This document shows positions 30,501 to 38,127 of a DNA stretch of 64,000 bases, piece after piece. Where the stretch lies: positions 1 through 64,000 of the forward strand of contig NZ_QICH01000004.1 in assembly GCF_003194565.2 (NCBI RefSeq). The letters run 5' to 3'. The position numbers and the translations under genes are program-made. Each line of letters begins with the position of its first letter. The first letter of the stretch is position 1. This DNA is from Kangiella spongicola (lineage in GTDB: Bacteria > Pseudomonadota > Gammaproteobacteria > Enterobacterales > Kangiellaceae). The notes under the pieces were generated by a model. The model did not search any database and had not been told where the DNA came from. It saw only the letters and a list, made by a program, of their open reading frames with translations.

Positions 30501-32506
30501 TTGCCCTCAGACGTTCGGTATTCCCAACCGCTGCGCCCATACTGCCAATAACGGCGACTGTCTTCACGAATTAAGGTCACTTGATATTCTTGCCCGCTGT
30601 TTAACTGCTCACCTTTGGCATCTACGGCAATTAACTCGAGCGCATTACTCGCATTAGGAGCGGCAAACTCTCGCTCCGCTTCCCACAAAGGGCGTACACC
30701 AATCAGCTCATTGTGTGGGAAAACGTATTGCACTAAACGTCGTGTAATCGGGCGACCACCACTTTCATAAACATTGACACTGCTTAATAAACGCAGAGGG
30801 AATTTGCTGCCAGACCATTGATTCTTCAAAGATAATTTTGCAAAACCCGTTTCATCCAATGAACCGGGTGCAACATCCATAACTTGGTTGTAATCACGGT
30901 ATTTGTTAGAGCCAAAGTAAAAACCGTCGTAATTTTCAAACGGATTTTTAGCGCTGGCAACAGTAACGGTGGCATCGTAGCGATTGCCACTTGCTGGTGC
31001 GCCATATAAATAATCAGACTGGACATGAATCACTGGCGTAGCTTTAGTATCGAGCAAGTCATCAGACGACGAGCTCAGCTCAAGCTTTAAGCGCTCTGGC
31101 ATAAAGTCTTCGACCGAAAGCTCATATTCAAAAGTGCTTTTGTTGCCTAAAGTGGCCTCGAAAGTCCAGTTCCCCCGCATGGCATCATCAGGGAGCTTAA
31201 AGTCTGTTTGGTAATAACCAAGACTATCGCCTTCCCACTGCAAAGTTTTATAGACTTTATTATCGGGGCGTAGAATGCGAACTGCGATTGGCGTTGGCTT
31301 TAACCAGTCAGCTTTAGCATCACGCAAAAGACCTTGCATTCGCACTGTCTCGCCTGGACGGTATAAATCTCGTGGACCATATAAAAACAGCTCAATTGGC
31401 TGTTGCTGGCGCTTCGTGAGCTTAAACTCCGACAGATCAAGCTTGGGACTTTTGAGTCGAATAAGGTTGGTGTTTTTGCCTTTTGTGGCGACAAGGTAAC
31501 TCGCCGCTTCCAATTCTGAGTTATCAAATTCCGCAAAGCCTTCAGCATTGCTGAGCTTTTCAGCAACTCGTTCGCCTTTGTCGTTGATAAGCGCCAATGT
31601 AACGCCGTTATAGGGTTTTGTTGAAGGCAGCTGATGCGTAAAGGTCACAAAACTGTCTTGGTACTGACGTGAGTGTAAGCCTATATCGCTAATCACAAAC
31701 CAACTGAACTCGTATTGATAAGGATAGTCATCGGCAGGTTGCATTGTGACCGCATATACACCGTTATCATCAAGGGCATCAATGTCATTCAGCTGAACTT
31801 GGTGGGTTAAACGCTGATTATCTTTGGCATCCAGCGTAAAGCGCCCCGTATGAACTAGCTGCGCCATTTCCTTTAGATTTCGCAACTCGTAATAAGAGTT
31901 GTAGCGATTGCTGGCGAAAAAGTTGTCGTAAAAGCTCGGTTTAATGCGCCAAAACTTAACATCAACCTCGCTGACATTAACCGCTTCTATCGGTAAAAGG
32001 CCACTGTCGCGCAGAATAGTCGAACCTTGGCTCAAAAATCGAAGCTGTCTTTCTGCAGCAGTCGTTTTAACCTGCTTTTTTACGTTGGAAGGAAGTTTTT
32101 TGCCATTATCAGCCAGCAATTCGCTCGAAAAGTTGATGTTGTAAACTTGCAGAGGCTGAATATACGGAAAAAATAGCCTGCGGTTATCATCGCTTATAAC
32201 CCAGCCACCGGTTTTAGGGTCGCCTTCTTTATTGACCTGAATCAACTGCTCAAGATTCTGATCGCGCTTGATGGGGCGAGTGAAATTAACTTGGATGGCA
32301 GGAGTATTATCGTAGCTTCCCTGATAAACGCTTAATACCTCAAAAGGTGTCAGTGTGTCCGGCTCTGTAGAAACTACTGACTGGGATTGTCCTTGCTTAA
32401 GGCTCGATGTATCACCTGACGCCTCAGAACCCTCGTCATCCCCGCATCCTAATAAAGCTAACCCAAAAAAAACACTCAACACCAACAAACGCAAGTAAAA
32501 AGACAT
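27584..32506 (-). CDS. Bacterial alpha-2-macroglobulin lipoprotein (YfhM-like)
   Basis: A 1640-residue giant lipoprotein: signal peptide and lipobox ALLGC (Cys21), MG1-MG6 macroglobulin domains with the GPRDLYRPGETVRMQG element (about 374-389), A2M family domain, and the thioester loop GCLEQ with Cys1154 and Gln1157 in PYGCLEQTTSRAW. The thioester-containing helical domain and receptor-like end follow. Such proteins are thought to trap foreign proteases covalently after the outer membrane is breached. Length matches E. coli YfhM (1653). It precedes pbpC by 29 bases, so both are likely co-expressed. An intact thioester places it in the type I group that pairs with PBP1C. Confidence 0.96.
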   Translation of the reverse strand: MSFYLRLLVLSVFFGLALLGCGDDEGSEASGDTSSLKQGQSQSVVSTEPDTLTPFEVLSVYQGSYDNTPAIQVNFTRPIKRDQNLEQLIQVNKEGDPKTGGWVISDDNRRLFFPYIQPLQVYNINFSSELLADNGKKLPSNVKKQVKTTAAERQLRFLSQGSTILRDSGLLPIEAVNVSEVDVKFWRIKPSFYDNFFASNRYNSYYELRNLKEMAQLVHTGRFTLDAKDNQRLTHQVQLNDIDALDDNGVYAVTMQPADDYPYQYEFSWFVISDIGLHSRQYQDSFVTFTHQLPSTKPYNGVTLALINDKGERVAEKLSNAEGFAEFDNSELEAASYLVATKGKNTNLIRLKSPKLDLSEFKLTKRQQQPIELFLYGPRDLYRPGETVRMQGLLRDAKADWLKPTPIAVRILRPDNKVYKTLQWEGDSLGYYQTDFKLPDDAMRGNWTFEATLGNKSTFEYELSVEDFMPERLKLELSSSSDDLLDTKATPVIHVQSDYLYGAPASGNRYDATVTVASAKNPFENYDGFYFGSNKYRDYNQVMDVAPGSLDETGFAKLSLKNQWSGSKFPLRLLSSVNVYESGGRPITRRLVQYVFPHNELIGVRPLWEAEREFAAPNASNALELIAVDAKGEQLNSGQEYQVTLIREDSRRYWQYGRSGWEYRTSEGNVPVYSKVVKFDSSERQKLSLPLDYGNYRLEVRNRSNTLLTSYHFFAGWYWSERSDLNGERPDQVSLSMAQDFVELGTDLELTVKAPYAGQALITVESDELLWKRSVKLDSTESTITIPLDKSWQTHNLYVSAMVLKPGNVKRKHLPSRAFGLLHLPLNRNSKRLELEVSHVEKLRPQQTVDVEIAASNIAANEEVYATLALVDSGVLSISNFETPKPLEWFFGQRAYEAALKDNYGSLVELVDGKRARQRFGGDADISRGGDAPVSDVQIVSIVKDKVALDANGKATVSVELPYFNGELRLMTVAFSKNRYGAAESKAKVAAPLVVQASMPRFLAKGDQSQVLFDIKNMEDTEQSFEVRLTSDAALGETAVTKSLTLASKGKAIVELPVTASHFTGQGHVSLSVMSDNPELELERTWALGLRPAYAASIITKQAALNPGAKFSVASDFASAYDDFGLKSVLNVSNTPPLDAGTYIDGLLQYPYGCLEQTTSRAWPWLNADQNDLKSLNESRSNQLFTERQQLIDSAISRIISMQRYDGSFGLWSNNSREEPWLTAYVTDFLIAAKQLGYQVPENNLNRAVRRLQKYVRSAAFRANDWGYYDDKQHFELAYRAYSAYVLSKVGRANLQDVRSLFDNKSKDAARALPLAHLAATLEKLGDQGRAKLAWGKAFTAKFQHKPYWYYGDYGSSIRDMSQVAHLSLQSKVVQSLDINGLDLVFDLKGELESRQWLSTQEKGALARLAKVLNEAASNQSELSLSLTRGGEEESFKQQSDYISVAKNSSVKTALTLTNNGDKTTFVDYKVQGYPKTAPQEESSDIAIHRRYFNLQGESISINQLTAGDRVIVGISIDLAKEHRKLRNAMLVDLLPAGLELENQNLEHSFKIDEIKIDGKSIKELTENTQLAHQEFWDDRYMAALELRSYRTTHVFYMVRAVTPGTYTVPSSFVEDMYRPEIRGISQPEKPVVITKVSTD

Positions 32507-32536
32507 GATACTCCCCTGTAAATTTTTTCAGCTTCT

Positions 32537-32542
32537 ATTATA
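32537..32542 (-). promoter_or_regulatory. Possible -10 of the alpha-2-macroglobulin/pbpC unit
   Basis: Minus strand TATAAT, 31 bases ahead of the start codon; AGGGGAG follows as ribosome site. No clear -35 at the right distance (best GTTCTG at 16 bp). Confidence 0.35.
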
Positions 32543-32643
32543 GAAACGCACTTCTATCCAGAACGGGTTAAAAATATGACGAATTATGCAGAACTTTAGC
32601 AATATTATTCCCGAGATTACCTAAATTGCATAGTTGATTCACC

Positions 32644-32676
32644 GTAAAAAATAAAGCTCCAAACCGGAGCTTTATT
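32644..32676 (-). terminator. Terminator of the Sel1/TonB-C gene
   Basis: AATAAAGCTCC (32650-32660) pairs with GGAGCTTTATT (32666-32676); on the minus strand TTTTTAC follows. Confidence 0.85.
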
Positions 32677-32687
32677 CTAAAGACTGC

Positions 32688-34019
32688 TTATGTTCTCACT
32701 AATTTGGACTTTAACTCTTCTAAATTACTTAACAAGCTTACAGGAATATTTTCTTCGCCATAACTATGCCACGCATCAATAGCCTTATGTTGGTATTCAA
32801 CAGCCTTTGCATAGTCCTGTTTCAATTCATAAGCTCTGGAGTAGAGGTTATATATATGGGCAGGTTTCTTAATCTTTGTTCCCATCAGCATATCAAGCTT
32901 CGCAAGCATTAGCTCAGGATCTATTCCAAAAAGTTTACTCTCATAAATATAATTAAGAATTTCGTATGCCAATTTATTGTCACTTGCTTCAAGGGCTTGT
33001 GTGATCAAGCTCAACCCTTGCTCTGAATTCCCTGCTTCAAGGCTTAATTTAGACAACTCATACATTGATGGTGCGTAACCATTGGCAGCTGCAATAGTGA
33101 ACCAAGAAACGGCCTTGTCCATATCAGCCTTGCACCCCTTTCCTTTTAAAAGACTCTCCCCAACTTCATGCTGAGCATTAATTACACCATTTCTTGCGGC
33201 TTCGAAATACCAAAGTGTGGAGTTAAAATTGTTATTAACATCTTTATCAAAGGAGCCATACCTACCATAGAGATATTGCGATGCAGCATCCCCTTGAATA
33301 GCTTTTTCTTTAAGCTTTATCAGTCTCTCGTATTTACCATCACCAAGTTTAAACTCAAATTTGTACGCGTAAACTTTACTCAACTTGGCACCATCATTAT
33401 CAAACCTCCATTTTCGTACCGCCTTTAGCACTGGCTTTGAAAAATACTTTTTCTCTGGGTATTCATCGATTATGCGTATATCTGTAGGTATGCCTGACGG
33501 TGATAAATTAAAGTTAAGAAGAACCCAGCCTTCCACGCCTTTATAATTAGCACTTAATGGATAGCCAGGATCCGATGTTTTTATAGCCTTTGCTACGTTC
33601 TTGTCAGCGAGATTCTCATTACTTAATACTGGCTGATAGTTTTCCAGGATAGCTTCAGAGCCATATTGAGACCTAAGCAATACAAAAATCTCTTCTGATT
33701 CGGCCAAAGCATCACCTGTCTTTAAATATCCTTTAATTTCTTCTATAAACTGTTTTTCTTGGCCTTTATTTTCATCAGACAGCTTCACCCAGGCATAGGC
33801 TTTTTGAATATCCTGCTCCGTTCCAGTCCCCTCTAGATACATAACACCTAAGTTAAATTGCGAAGGTTTATGCCCAATCATTGCAAGCTTGTTAAACTCA
33901 TTAAACGCCTGTTGATACTGCTGGTTATCGTAGAAATCTGTTGCTTTTTTGAAAGTTGCATTTGAACAATAAGAGAACAGAAGTATAAAGAGAAGAAATA
34001 TGGCTTTCATATGATTCAT
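32688..34019 (-). CDS. Exported protein with Sel1-like repeats and a TonB C-terminal domain
   Basis: A 443-residue protein. A signal peptide (about 4-21) is followed by TPR/Sel1-like repeats (about 25-90, including FNLGVMYLEGTGTEQDIQKA), then a TonB C-terminal domain (about 145-230) recognisable by GYPLSANYKGVEGWVLLNF and VLKAVRKWRFD. More Sel1 units follow (about 240-340, GESLLKGKGCKADMDKA) and a helical tail (about 375-443). True TonB is anchored by an N-terminal membrane helix and has a Pro-rich spacer; neither is seen, so this is not an energy transducer of the classical sort. Such TonB-C proteins may bind envelope partners through the repeats. Single gene with its own terminator. Confidence 0.85.
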   Translation of the reverse strand: MNHMKAIFLLFILLFSYCSNATFKKATDFYDNQQYQQAFNEFNKLAMIGHKPSQFNLGVMYLEGTGTEQDIQKAYAWVKLSDENKGQEKQFIEEIKGYLKTGDALAESEEIFVLLRSQYGSEAILENYQPVLSNENLADKNVAKAIKTSDPGYPLSANYKGVEGWVLLNFNLSPSGIPTDIRIIDEYPEKKYFSKPVLKAVRKWRFDNDGAKLSKVYAYKFEFKLGDGKYERLIKLKEKAIQGDAASQYLYGRYGSFDKDVNNNFNSTLWYFEAARNGVINAQHEVGESLLKGKGCKADMDKAVSWFTIAAANGYAPSMYELSKLSLEAGNSEQGLSLITQALEASDNKLAYEILNYIYESKLFGIDPELMLAKLDMLMGTKIKKPAHIYNLYSRAYELKQDYAKAVEYQHKAIDAWHSYGEENIPVSLLSNLEELKSKLVRT

Positions 34020-34084
34020 CCTGATTCAATTAATATAGTTTTTATATGTAGCATGTGACAGTTGGAAATATACCTCACACCATT

Positions 34085-34115
34085 AAAAATAAAAAGCCCA
34101 GCGTCAGCTGGGCTT
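34085..34115 (-). terminator. Terminator of rmf
   Basis: AAGCCCAGC (34094-34102) pairs with GCTGGGCTT (34107-34115); TTTTTATTTTT follows on the minus strand. Confidence 0.88.
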
Positions 34116-34140
34116 GTTTGGTATTAGTTAGGATGAAGTT

Positions 34141-34323
34141 TTATAAATAATTTTTCATGCCATTTTGGGTGAATGCCTCTCGGCCCTCTCGCCACCCTCC
34201 GAGCCACTCTTCTTTGGCATTGATATCTTCATGTGGGCACACTTCTTTAGATTGGCCTTGCATTGCGGCGTGAAAACCTTTTGCGTGTGCTCTTTGTAAC
34301 TTATCTCTTTTCTGTCTTTTCAT
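34141..34323 (-). CDS. rmf: Ribosome modulation factor
   Basis: A 60-residue basic protein that drives 70S ribosomes into inactive 100S dimers in stationary phase. The start MKRQKRDKLQRAHAKGF, the central SKEVCPHEDIN and the WLGGWREGRE (about 41-50) align with E. coli RMF (55 residues). A GGG-containing ribosome site lies upstream and a strong terminator downstream. In E. coli rmf is induced by ppGpp; no control element could be recognised here. Confidence 0.94.
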   Translation of the reverse strand: MKRQKRDKLQRAHAKGFHAAMQGQSKEVCPHEDINAKEEWLGGWREGREAFTQNGMKNYL

Positions 34324-34403
34324 TGATACATACCCTTTTCTTGCAGTTAGTACAAAACTTATGATGTTTCTTTATTAACAACTTGTAACCATAAAAATTA
34401 AGC

Positions 34404-34440
34404 ATAAAAAAAGCCGAGCACTCGCTAGAGTTATCGGCTT
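34404..34440 (-). terminator. Strong terminator upstream of rmf, serving an unknown minus-strand transcript
   Basis: AAGCCGA (34411-34417) pairs with TCGGCTT (34434-34440), with a nested ACTC/GAGT stem, and on the minus strand it runs into TTTTTTT (34410-34404 region). It points away from the liu cluster and ends a transcript coming from 34440-34720, where only the small frame at 34499-34708 is open. Confidence 0.8.
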
Positions 34441-34498
34441 CTTAAAGTTCGATGCGCTTTGAAAGCGCCTGTAAATAATTGGTTAATTGCATACCTAC

Positions 34499-34708
34499 CT
34501 AATTAACATTTAACACATTATCGAATGTATAGTGCTTAACTTTCATCAGATTACACCCTTTAGAGAAACTTTGGCAGTAAAAGTTCACAATATTGCAATA
34601 AAGGGCTTTTCCGCTGAGAGTTACCTCATCGAGTTCAAGCTTAACTCTATGATGAGCCCCTAGGTGGTTGATTTTGGCACCCAACTTTTTCCAACTAGGA
34701 ATCACCAA
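34499..34708 (-). CDS. Possible small protein of unknown function
   Basis: An open frame of 69 codons with only TTG/GTG starts and no convincing ribosome site. The product contains HLGAHHRVKLELDEVTLSG and a C-terminal KVKHYTFDNVLNVN; it resembles nothing I know. The reason to list it is the strong terminator at 34404-34440 about 60 bases behind it, which implies a transcript in this direction. That transcript could equally be a non-coding RNA; GCGCTTTGAAAGCGC (34449-34463) forms another small hairpin in it. Confidence 0.3.
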   Translation of the reverse strand: MVIPSWKKLGAKINHLGAHHRVKLELDEVTLSGKALYCNIVNFYCQSFSKGCNLMKVKHYTFDNVLNVN

Positions 34709-34753
34709 CAGATCTGATCAGTGCAGTAATAGGCTTCCTGTGGATTCTCAAAG

Positions 34754-34782
34754 TTTACGTTTGCGTAAAGGTAAGCTAGAAT
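34754..34782 (+). promoter_or_regulatory. LiuR operator and promoter of the liu cluster
   Basis: A perfect inverted repeat TTTACG-TTTG-CGTAAA (34754-34769) overlaps the -35 region and spacer of a promoter whose -10 is TAGAAT (34777-34782), 31 bases before liuR. MerR-family regulators bind such dyads between -35 and -10. The half-site resembles my memory of LiuR sites in gammaproteobacteria. This was the only copy noticed in the cluster. Confidence 0.65.
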
Positions 34783-34812
34783 ATCGCGGTTATTGTTAAG
34801 GAAACCATACAA

Positions 34813-35205
34813 ATGAGCGACGAGAAGACCGAATACACCATTAGTGACTTAGCCAAAGAGTTTGAGATTACCTCACGCTCAATTCGTCACTATGAGGATG
34901 AAAAGCTCATTACACCGCTGCGTCGAGGCGTTCATCGCATCTACAACACCCGCGATCGAGTGCGCTTGCAACTAATCTTGCGCGGTAAACGACTTGGCTT
35001 TTCATTGGCTGAAATTAAAGAAATCATCGACTTGTATGGTGTCGAAGGCGAACAGAAGCAAACAGAGCGTTTGTTAGAGTTGATCAGACTTCGCCGCGAC
35101 TCCCTGAAGCAACAACTCAAAGATATCAAGTACTTGCTAAACGAATTTGATGTGTTGGAAGAGAAGTTAACCGCCAACCATCAGCCTAATAATTTAACAT
35201 CGTAA
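34813..35205 (+). CDS. liuR: MerR-family regulator of leucine catabolism LiuR
   Basis: A 130-residue MerR-type DNA-binding protein: helix-turn-helix at 8-30 (YTISDLAKEFEITSRSIRHYE), wing with RGVHRIYNTRDRVRLQLIL, and a C-terminal coiled coil (about 75-120) for dimerisation. No metal-binding Cys are present, which excludes the metal-sensing MerR types. Its place at the head of isovaleryl-CoA dehydrogenase and the methylcrotonyl-CoA carboxylase genes identifies it as LiuR. It probably senses a leucine-pathway intermediate and controls its own promoter at 34754-34782. The gene for isovaleryl-CoA dehydrogenase follows after 21 bases. Confidence 0.92.
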   Translation: MSDEKTEYTISDLAKEFEITSRSIRHYEDEKLITPLRRGVHRIYNTRDRVRLQLILRGKRLGFSLAEIKEIIDLYGVEGEQKQTERLLELIRLRRDSLKQQLKDIKYLLNEFDVLEEKLTANHQPNNLTS

Positions 35206-35226
35206 AGATTCAGTAGAGGACATAAT

Positions 35227-36387
35227 ATGTATCCATCACTCAACTTCGACTTAGGCGAAACAGCTGACATGATTCGCGACATGGTGAGCAATTTTGCAGA
35301 AAAAGAAATTGCACCAATCGCTGAAAAGACTGATGAAGAAAACCTTTTCCCGCACGAAATGTGGAAAAAACTTGGCGACCTAGGTCTTTTAGGCATCACT
35401 GTCGAAGAAGAGTACGGTGGTTCTGGTATGGGCTATCTTGAGCACGTTGTGGCGATGGAAGAAATCAGCCGCGCTAGTGCATCTATTGGCTTAAGCTATG
35501 GTGCTCACTCAAACCTTTGCGTTAATCAAATTCGTCGTAACGCTAGCGAAGAGCAGAAAAAGAAGTATCTTCCTAAGCTTTGTTCAGGCGAGCACGTAGG
35601 TGCATTAGCCATGTCTGAGCCAGGCGCAGGTTCTGATGTTGTTAGCATGAAGCTAAAAGCTGAACTTAAAGGCGACCATTACGTTCTAAACGGTAATAAG
35701 ATGTGGATCACAAACGGTCCAGAAGCTGACGTGTTGGTGGTTTACGCTAAAACAGATATGGAAGCACATTCGCGCGGTATCACAGCTTTCATCATCGAAA
35801 AAGGTATGAAAGGCTTCCGTACAGCACAGAAGCTAGACAAGCTAGGTATGCGTGGTTCTAACACGTGTGAATTAGTTTTCGAAGACTGTGAAGTACCTGT
35901 CGAAAACGTCATGGGCGAAGTCAACCAAGGTGTTAAAATCTTGATGAGTGGCCTCGATTACGAACGCGCAGTTCTTTCAGCTGGCCCATTAGGCATCATG
36001 CGTGCTTGTATGGACGTTGTGGTTCCTTACGTACACGAACGTAAGCAGTTCGGCAAAGCTATCGGTGAATTCCAGCTTATCCAAGGTAAAGTAGCTGATA
36101 TGTACACAACGATGAATGCAAGTCGTGCTTACGTTTACTCAGTGGTTAAAGCTTGTGACCGTGGCGAAACGACCCGTAAAGACGCAGCAGCAGCTATTTT
36201 ATTCGCAGCCGAAAACGCAACTAAGCTAGCGCTAGACGCCATTCAGATTCTAGGCGGTAACGGTTATATCAACGAATACCCTACTGGTCGTTTACTGCGT
36301 GACGCTAAGTTGTACGAAATCGGCGCTGGTACTTCTGAAATCAGAAGAATGCTAATTGGGCGCGAGCTGTTTAACGAAACAGCCTAG
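35227..36387 (+). CDS. liuA: Isovaleryl-CoA dehydrogenase
   Basis: FAD enzyme converting isovaleryl-CoA to 3-methylcrotonyl-CoA, passing electrons to ETF. 386 residues with the acyl-CoA dehydrogenase signatures [18 protein letters not shown] (about 132-149) and [20 protein letters not shown] (about 339-358). Two features single out isovaleryl-CoA dehydrogenases: the catalytic base is carried as Glu in [15 protein letters not shown] (about 242-256), and the usual base position near the C-terminus is replaced, reading GAGTSEIRR. Codon and sequence match the cluster. Directly behind liuR. Confidence 0.95.
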   Translation: MYPSLNFDLGETADMIRDMVSNFAEKEIAPIAEKTDEENLFPHEMWKKLGDLGLLGITVEEEYGGSGMGYLEHVVAMEEISRASASIGLSYGAHSNLCVNQIRRNASEEQKKKYLPKLCSGEHVGALAMSEPGAGSDVVSMKLKAELKGDHYVLNGNKMWITNGPEADVLVVYAKTDMEAHSRGITAFIIEKGMKGFRTAQKLDKLGMRGSNTCELVFEDCEVPVENVMGEVNQGVKILMSGLDYERAVLSAGPLGIMRACMDVVVPYVHERKQFGKAIGEFQLIQGKVADMYTTMNASRAYVYSVVKACDRGETTRKDAAAAILFAAENATKLALDAIQILGGNGYINEYPTGRLLRDAKLYEIGAGTSEIRRMLIGRELFNETA

Positions 36388-36399
36388 AACTTATTGAGT

Positions 36400-36760
36400 T
36401 TGCCTATGCGCTGTTAAAAACTGCTTCAATCAGGTCGTTTACCATTATGTAAACTCCCCTTTTTGCAGCAGTTTTGCCTAGCCTAGACATCACTCAAAGA
36501 ACTTCTAGGTTTATGAGTCATGTTTTTCATGACGAGGTTTAACTTTGAATAAATCACCAAAATAGTTTCGAACTAACTCTTTTGGTAATCAGAGAACTGT
36601 CTGGGTATTTATGTTCCCTTTCAGAAGAATTCTCTAAAAACTCACTTAGATTGAGAAGTGAGCGAGCGTAGCTAAGACGAGGCAAAAAGCTTCGAAAATG
36701 CGCAGTGTACAAACAGTACATGAGCAAATTTGAGAAGGTTTTTAACACTGTATTAGCAAG
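36400..36760. repeat. Hairpin-rich intergenic block between liuA and the thiolase gene
   Basis: The 402-base gap holds at least five inverted repeats and no credible gene: AAAACTGCT/AGCAGTTTT (36417-36425, 36467-36475) enclosing GTTTAC/GTAAAC (36437-36442, 36449-36454). Then GTCATG/CATGAC (36517-36533), CCAAAATAGTT / AACTA-ACTC-TTTTGG (36557-36585), CTCACTT/AAGTGAG (36641-36662), and a long imperfect palindrome centred on GTGTAC-AAACA-GTACA (about 36683-36743). The minus-strand frame at 36554-36802 is read through these repeats and is not believed to be a protein. Confidence 0.6.
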
Positions 36761-36789
36761 CACAGCCACTTCGAACAGGAGTAATAAAT

Positions 36790-37968
36790 ATGTCAGATCC
36801 AATTGTTATCGTCAGCGCTGCTAGAACCCCAATGGGTGGCTTCGGCGGCTCTCTTTCAACTGTTAAGTCAACAGAACTAGGCGCCAACGCTATCGCTGCG
36901 GCAGTTGAGCGCGCAACTTTAAAACCTGAAGATATTCAAGAAGTTATCATGGGCTGTGTATTACCAGCAGGTGTTGGTCAAGCTCCAGCTCGCCAAGCTT
37001 CTTTAGGCGCAGGTATTCCTAAGTCTACTGGCGCGACAACCGTCAACAAGGTTTGTGGCTCAGGCATGAAAACAATCATGCTAGCGCACGACTTGCTAAA
37101 AGCTGGCACTAACGACGTTATGGTTGCTGGCGGTATGGAAAGCATGAGCTTAGCACCTTACCTACTCCCTACTGGCCGTTACGGTCAACGTTTTGGTCAT
37201 GGTAAAACGCTAGATCACATGGCCTTCGATGGCCTTGAAGATGCTTACGAAGGCCAAGCTATGGGCGTTTACGCTGAGCAAACTGTTGAGCGTTATGGCT
37301 TTACTCGTGAAGACCAAGATAACTTTGCCATTGAGTCACTAGCTCGTGCAAATAAAGCGATCGAAGACGGTTCATTCAAGAACGAAATCACCCCAGTGAC
37401 TGTTAAATCACGCAAAGGCGAAGTTGAAGTTGATACGGATGAGCAGCCATTAAAAGCTCGCCCAGACAAAATTCCAGCGCTACGCCCTGCTTTCAAAAAA
37501 GACGGTACAGTTACAGCAGCCAACGCTAGTTCCATTTCTGATGGTGCAGCAGCAGTAGTTATGATGCGTCAATCAGAAGCTGAAAAGCGCGGTCTAAAAC
37601 CATTGGCAAAGATTGTTGCACACACTACAAACGCACGCACTCCAGCAGAATTCACTATCGCTCCAGTTGGCGCAATGGAAAAAGTCATGGAGAAAGCTGG
37701 TTGGACGAAAGATGACGTTGATTTGTTTGAAATTAACGAAGCGTTTGCAGTAGTGACAATGGCGGCTATGAAAGAGCTCGACTTAGATCATGCTAAAGTA
37801 AACGTCCATGGCGGTGCTTGTGCGCTAGGTCACCCTATCGGCTGTTCTGGTACACGTATTGTTGTGACCTTACTAGAAGCACTTCGCAAATATGGCAAGT
37901 CGAAAGGCGTAGCATCGTTGTGTATTGGTGGTGGTGAGGCGACAGCATTAGCGGTAGAACTAATATAA
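36790..37968 (+). CDS. Acetyl-CoA C-acetyltransferase (thiolase)
   Basis: Splits acetoacetyl-CoA into two acetyl-CoA, the last step of leucine breakdown here. 392 residues with thiolase signatures: nucleophile Cys in NKVCGSGMKTIM (about 84-95), NEAFAV (about 317), and GGACALGHPIGCSGTR (about 341-356) with the catalytic His and Cys. Length and motifs fit the biosynthetic-type (AtoB) group rather than FadA. The product of the CoA-transferase at 44879-46248 is its substrate. Preceded by CAGGAG as ribosome site at about 36776-36781. Confidence 0.93.
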   Translation: MSDPIVIVSAARTPMGGFGGSLSTVKSTELGANAIAAAVERATLKPEDIQEVIMGCVLPAGVGQAPARQASLGAGIPKSTGATTVNKVCGSGMKTIMLAHDLLKAGTNDVMVAGGMESMSLAPYLLPTGRYGQRFGHGKTLDHMAFDGLEDAYEGQAMGVYAEQTVERYGFTREDQDNFAIESLARANKAIEDGSFKNEITPVTVKSRKGEVEVDTDEQPLKARPDKIPALRPAFKKDGTVTAANASSISDGAAAVVMMRQSEAEKRGLKPLAKIVAHTTNARTPAEFTIAPVGAMEKVMEKAGWTKDDVDLFEINEAFAVVTMAAMKELDLDHAKVNVHGGACALGHPIGCSGTRIVVTLLEALRKYGKSKGVASLCIGGGEATALAVELI

Positions 37969-37995
37969 ATGGATTTTTAATCCAATAGCTTTGTT

Positions 37996-38056
37996 AGTTA
38001 CGTGCTCAAACATCATCATGCACAGAGAGTGCACTCAGTGTTTTGTGCGCGTAACT
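37996..38056. repeat. Nested inverted repeat before the second dehydrogenase
   Basis: AGTTACG (37996-38002) pairs with CGTAACT (38050-38056); between them TGCTCAAACA partly pairs with TGTTTTGTGCG, and TGCAC (38019-38023) pairs with GTGCA (38029-38033). Together they form one long imperfect hairpin. It fills most of the 159-base gap. No T-run follows on the plus strand, so it is not a plain terminator. Confidence 0.55.
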
Positions 38057-38127
38057 GCCTCGCTCTTGAATTAAAACTCTCATTTAGTGACTTGCTGTAA
38101 ATAATATTTCCAAATTGAGATGGATTT

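Noticed and set aside
36554-36802. 82-codon minus-strand frame before the thiolase gene
   Set aside because: It is read through several inverted repeats and covers the ribosome site and start of the thiolase gene; no family recognised.
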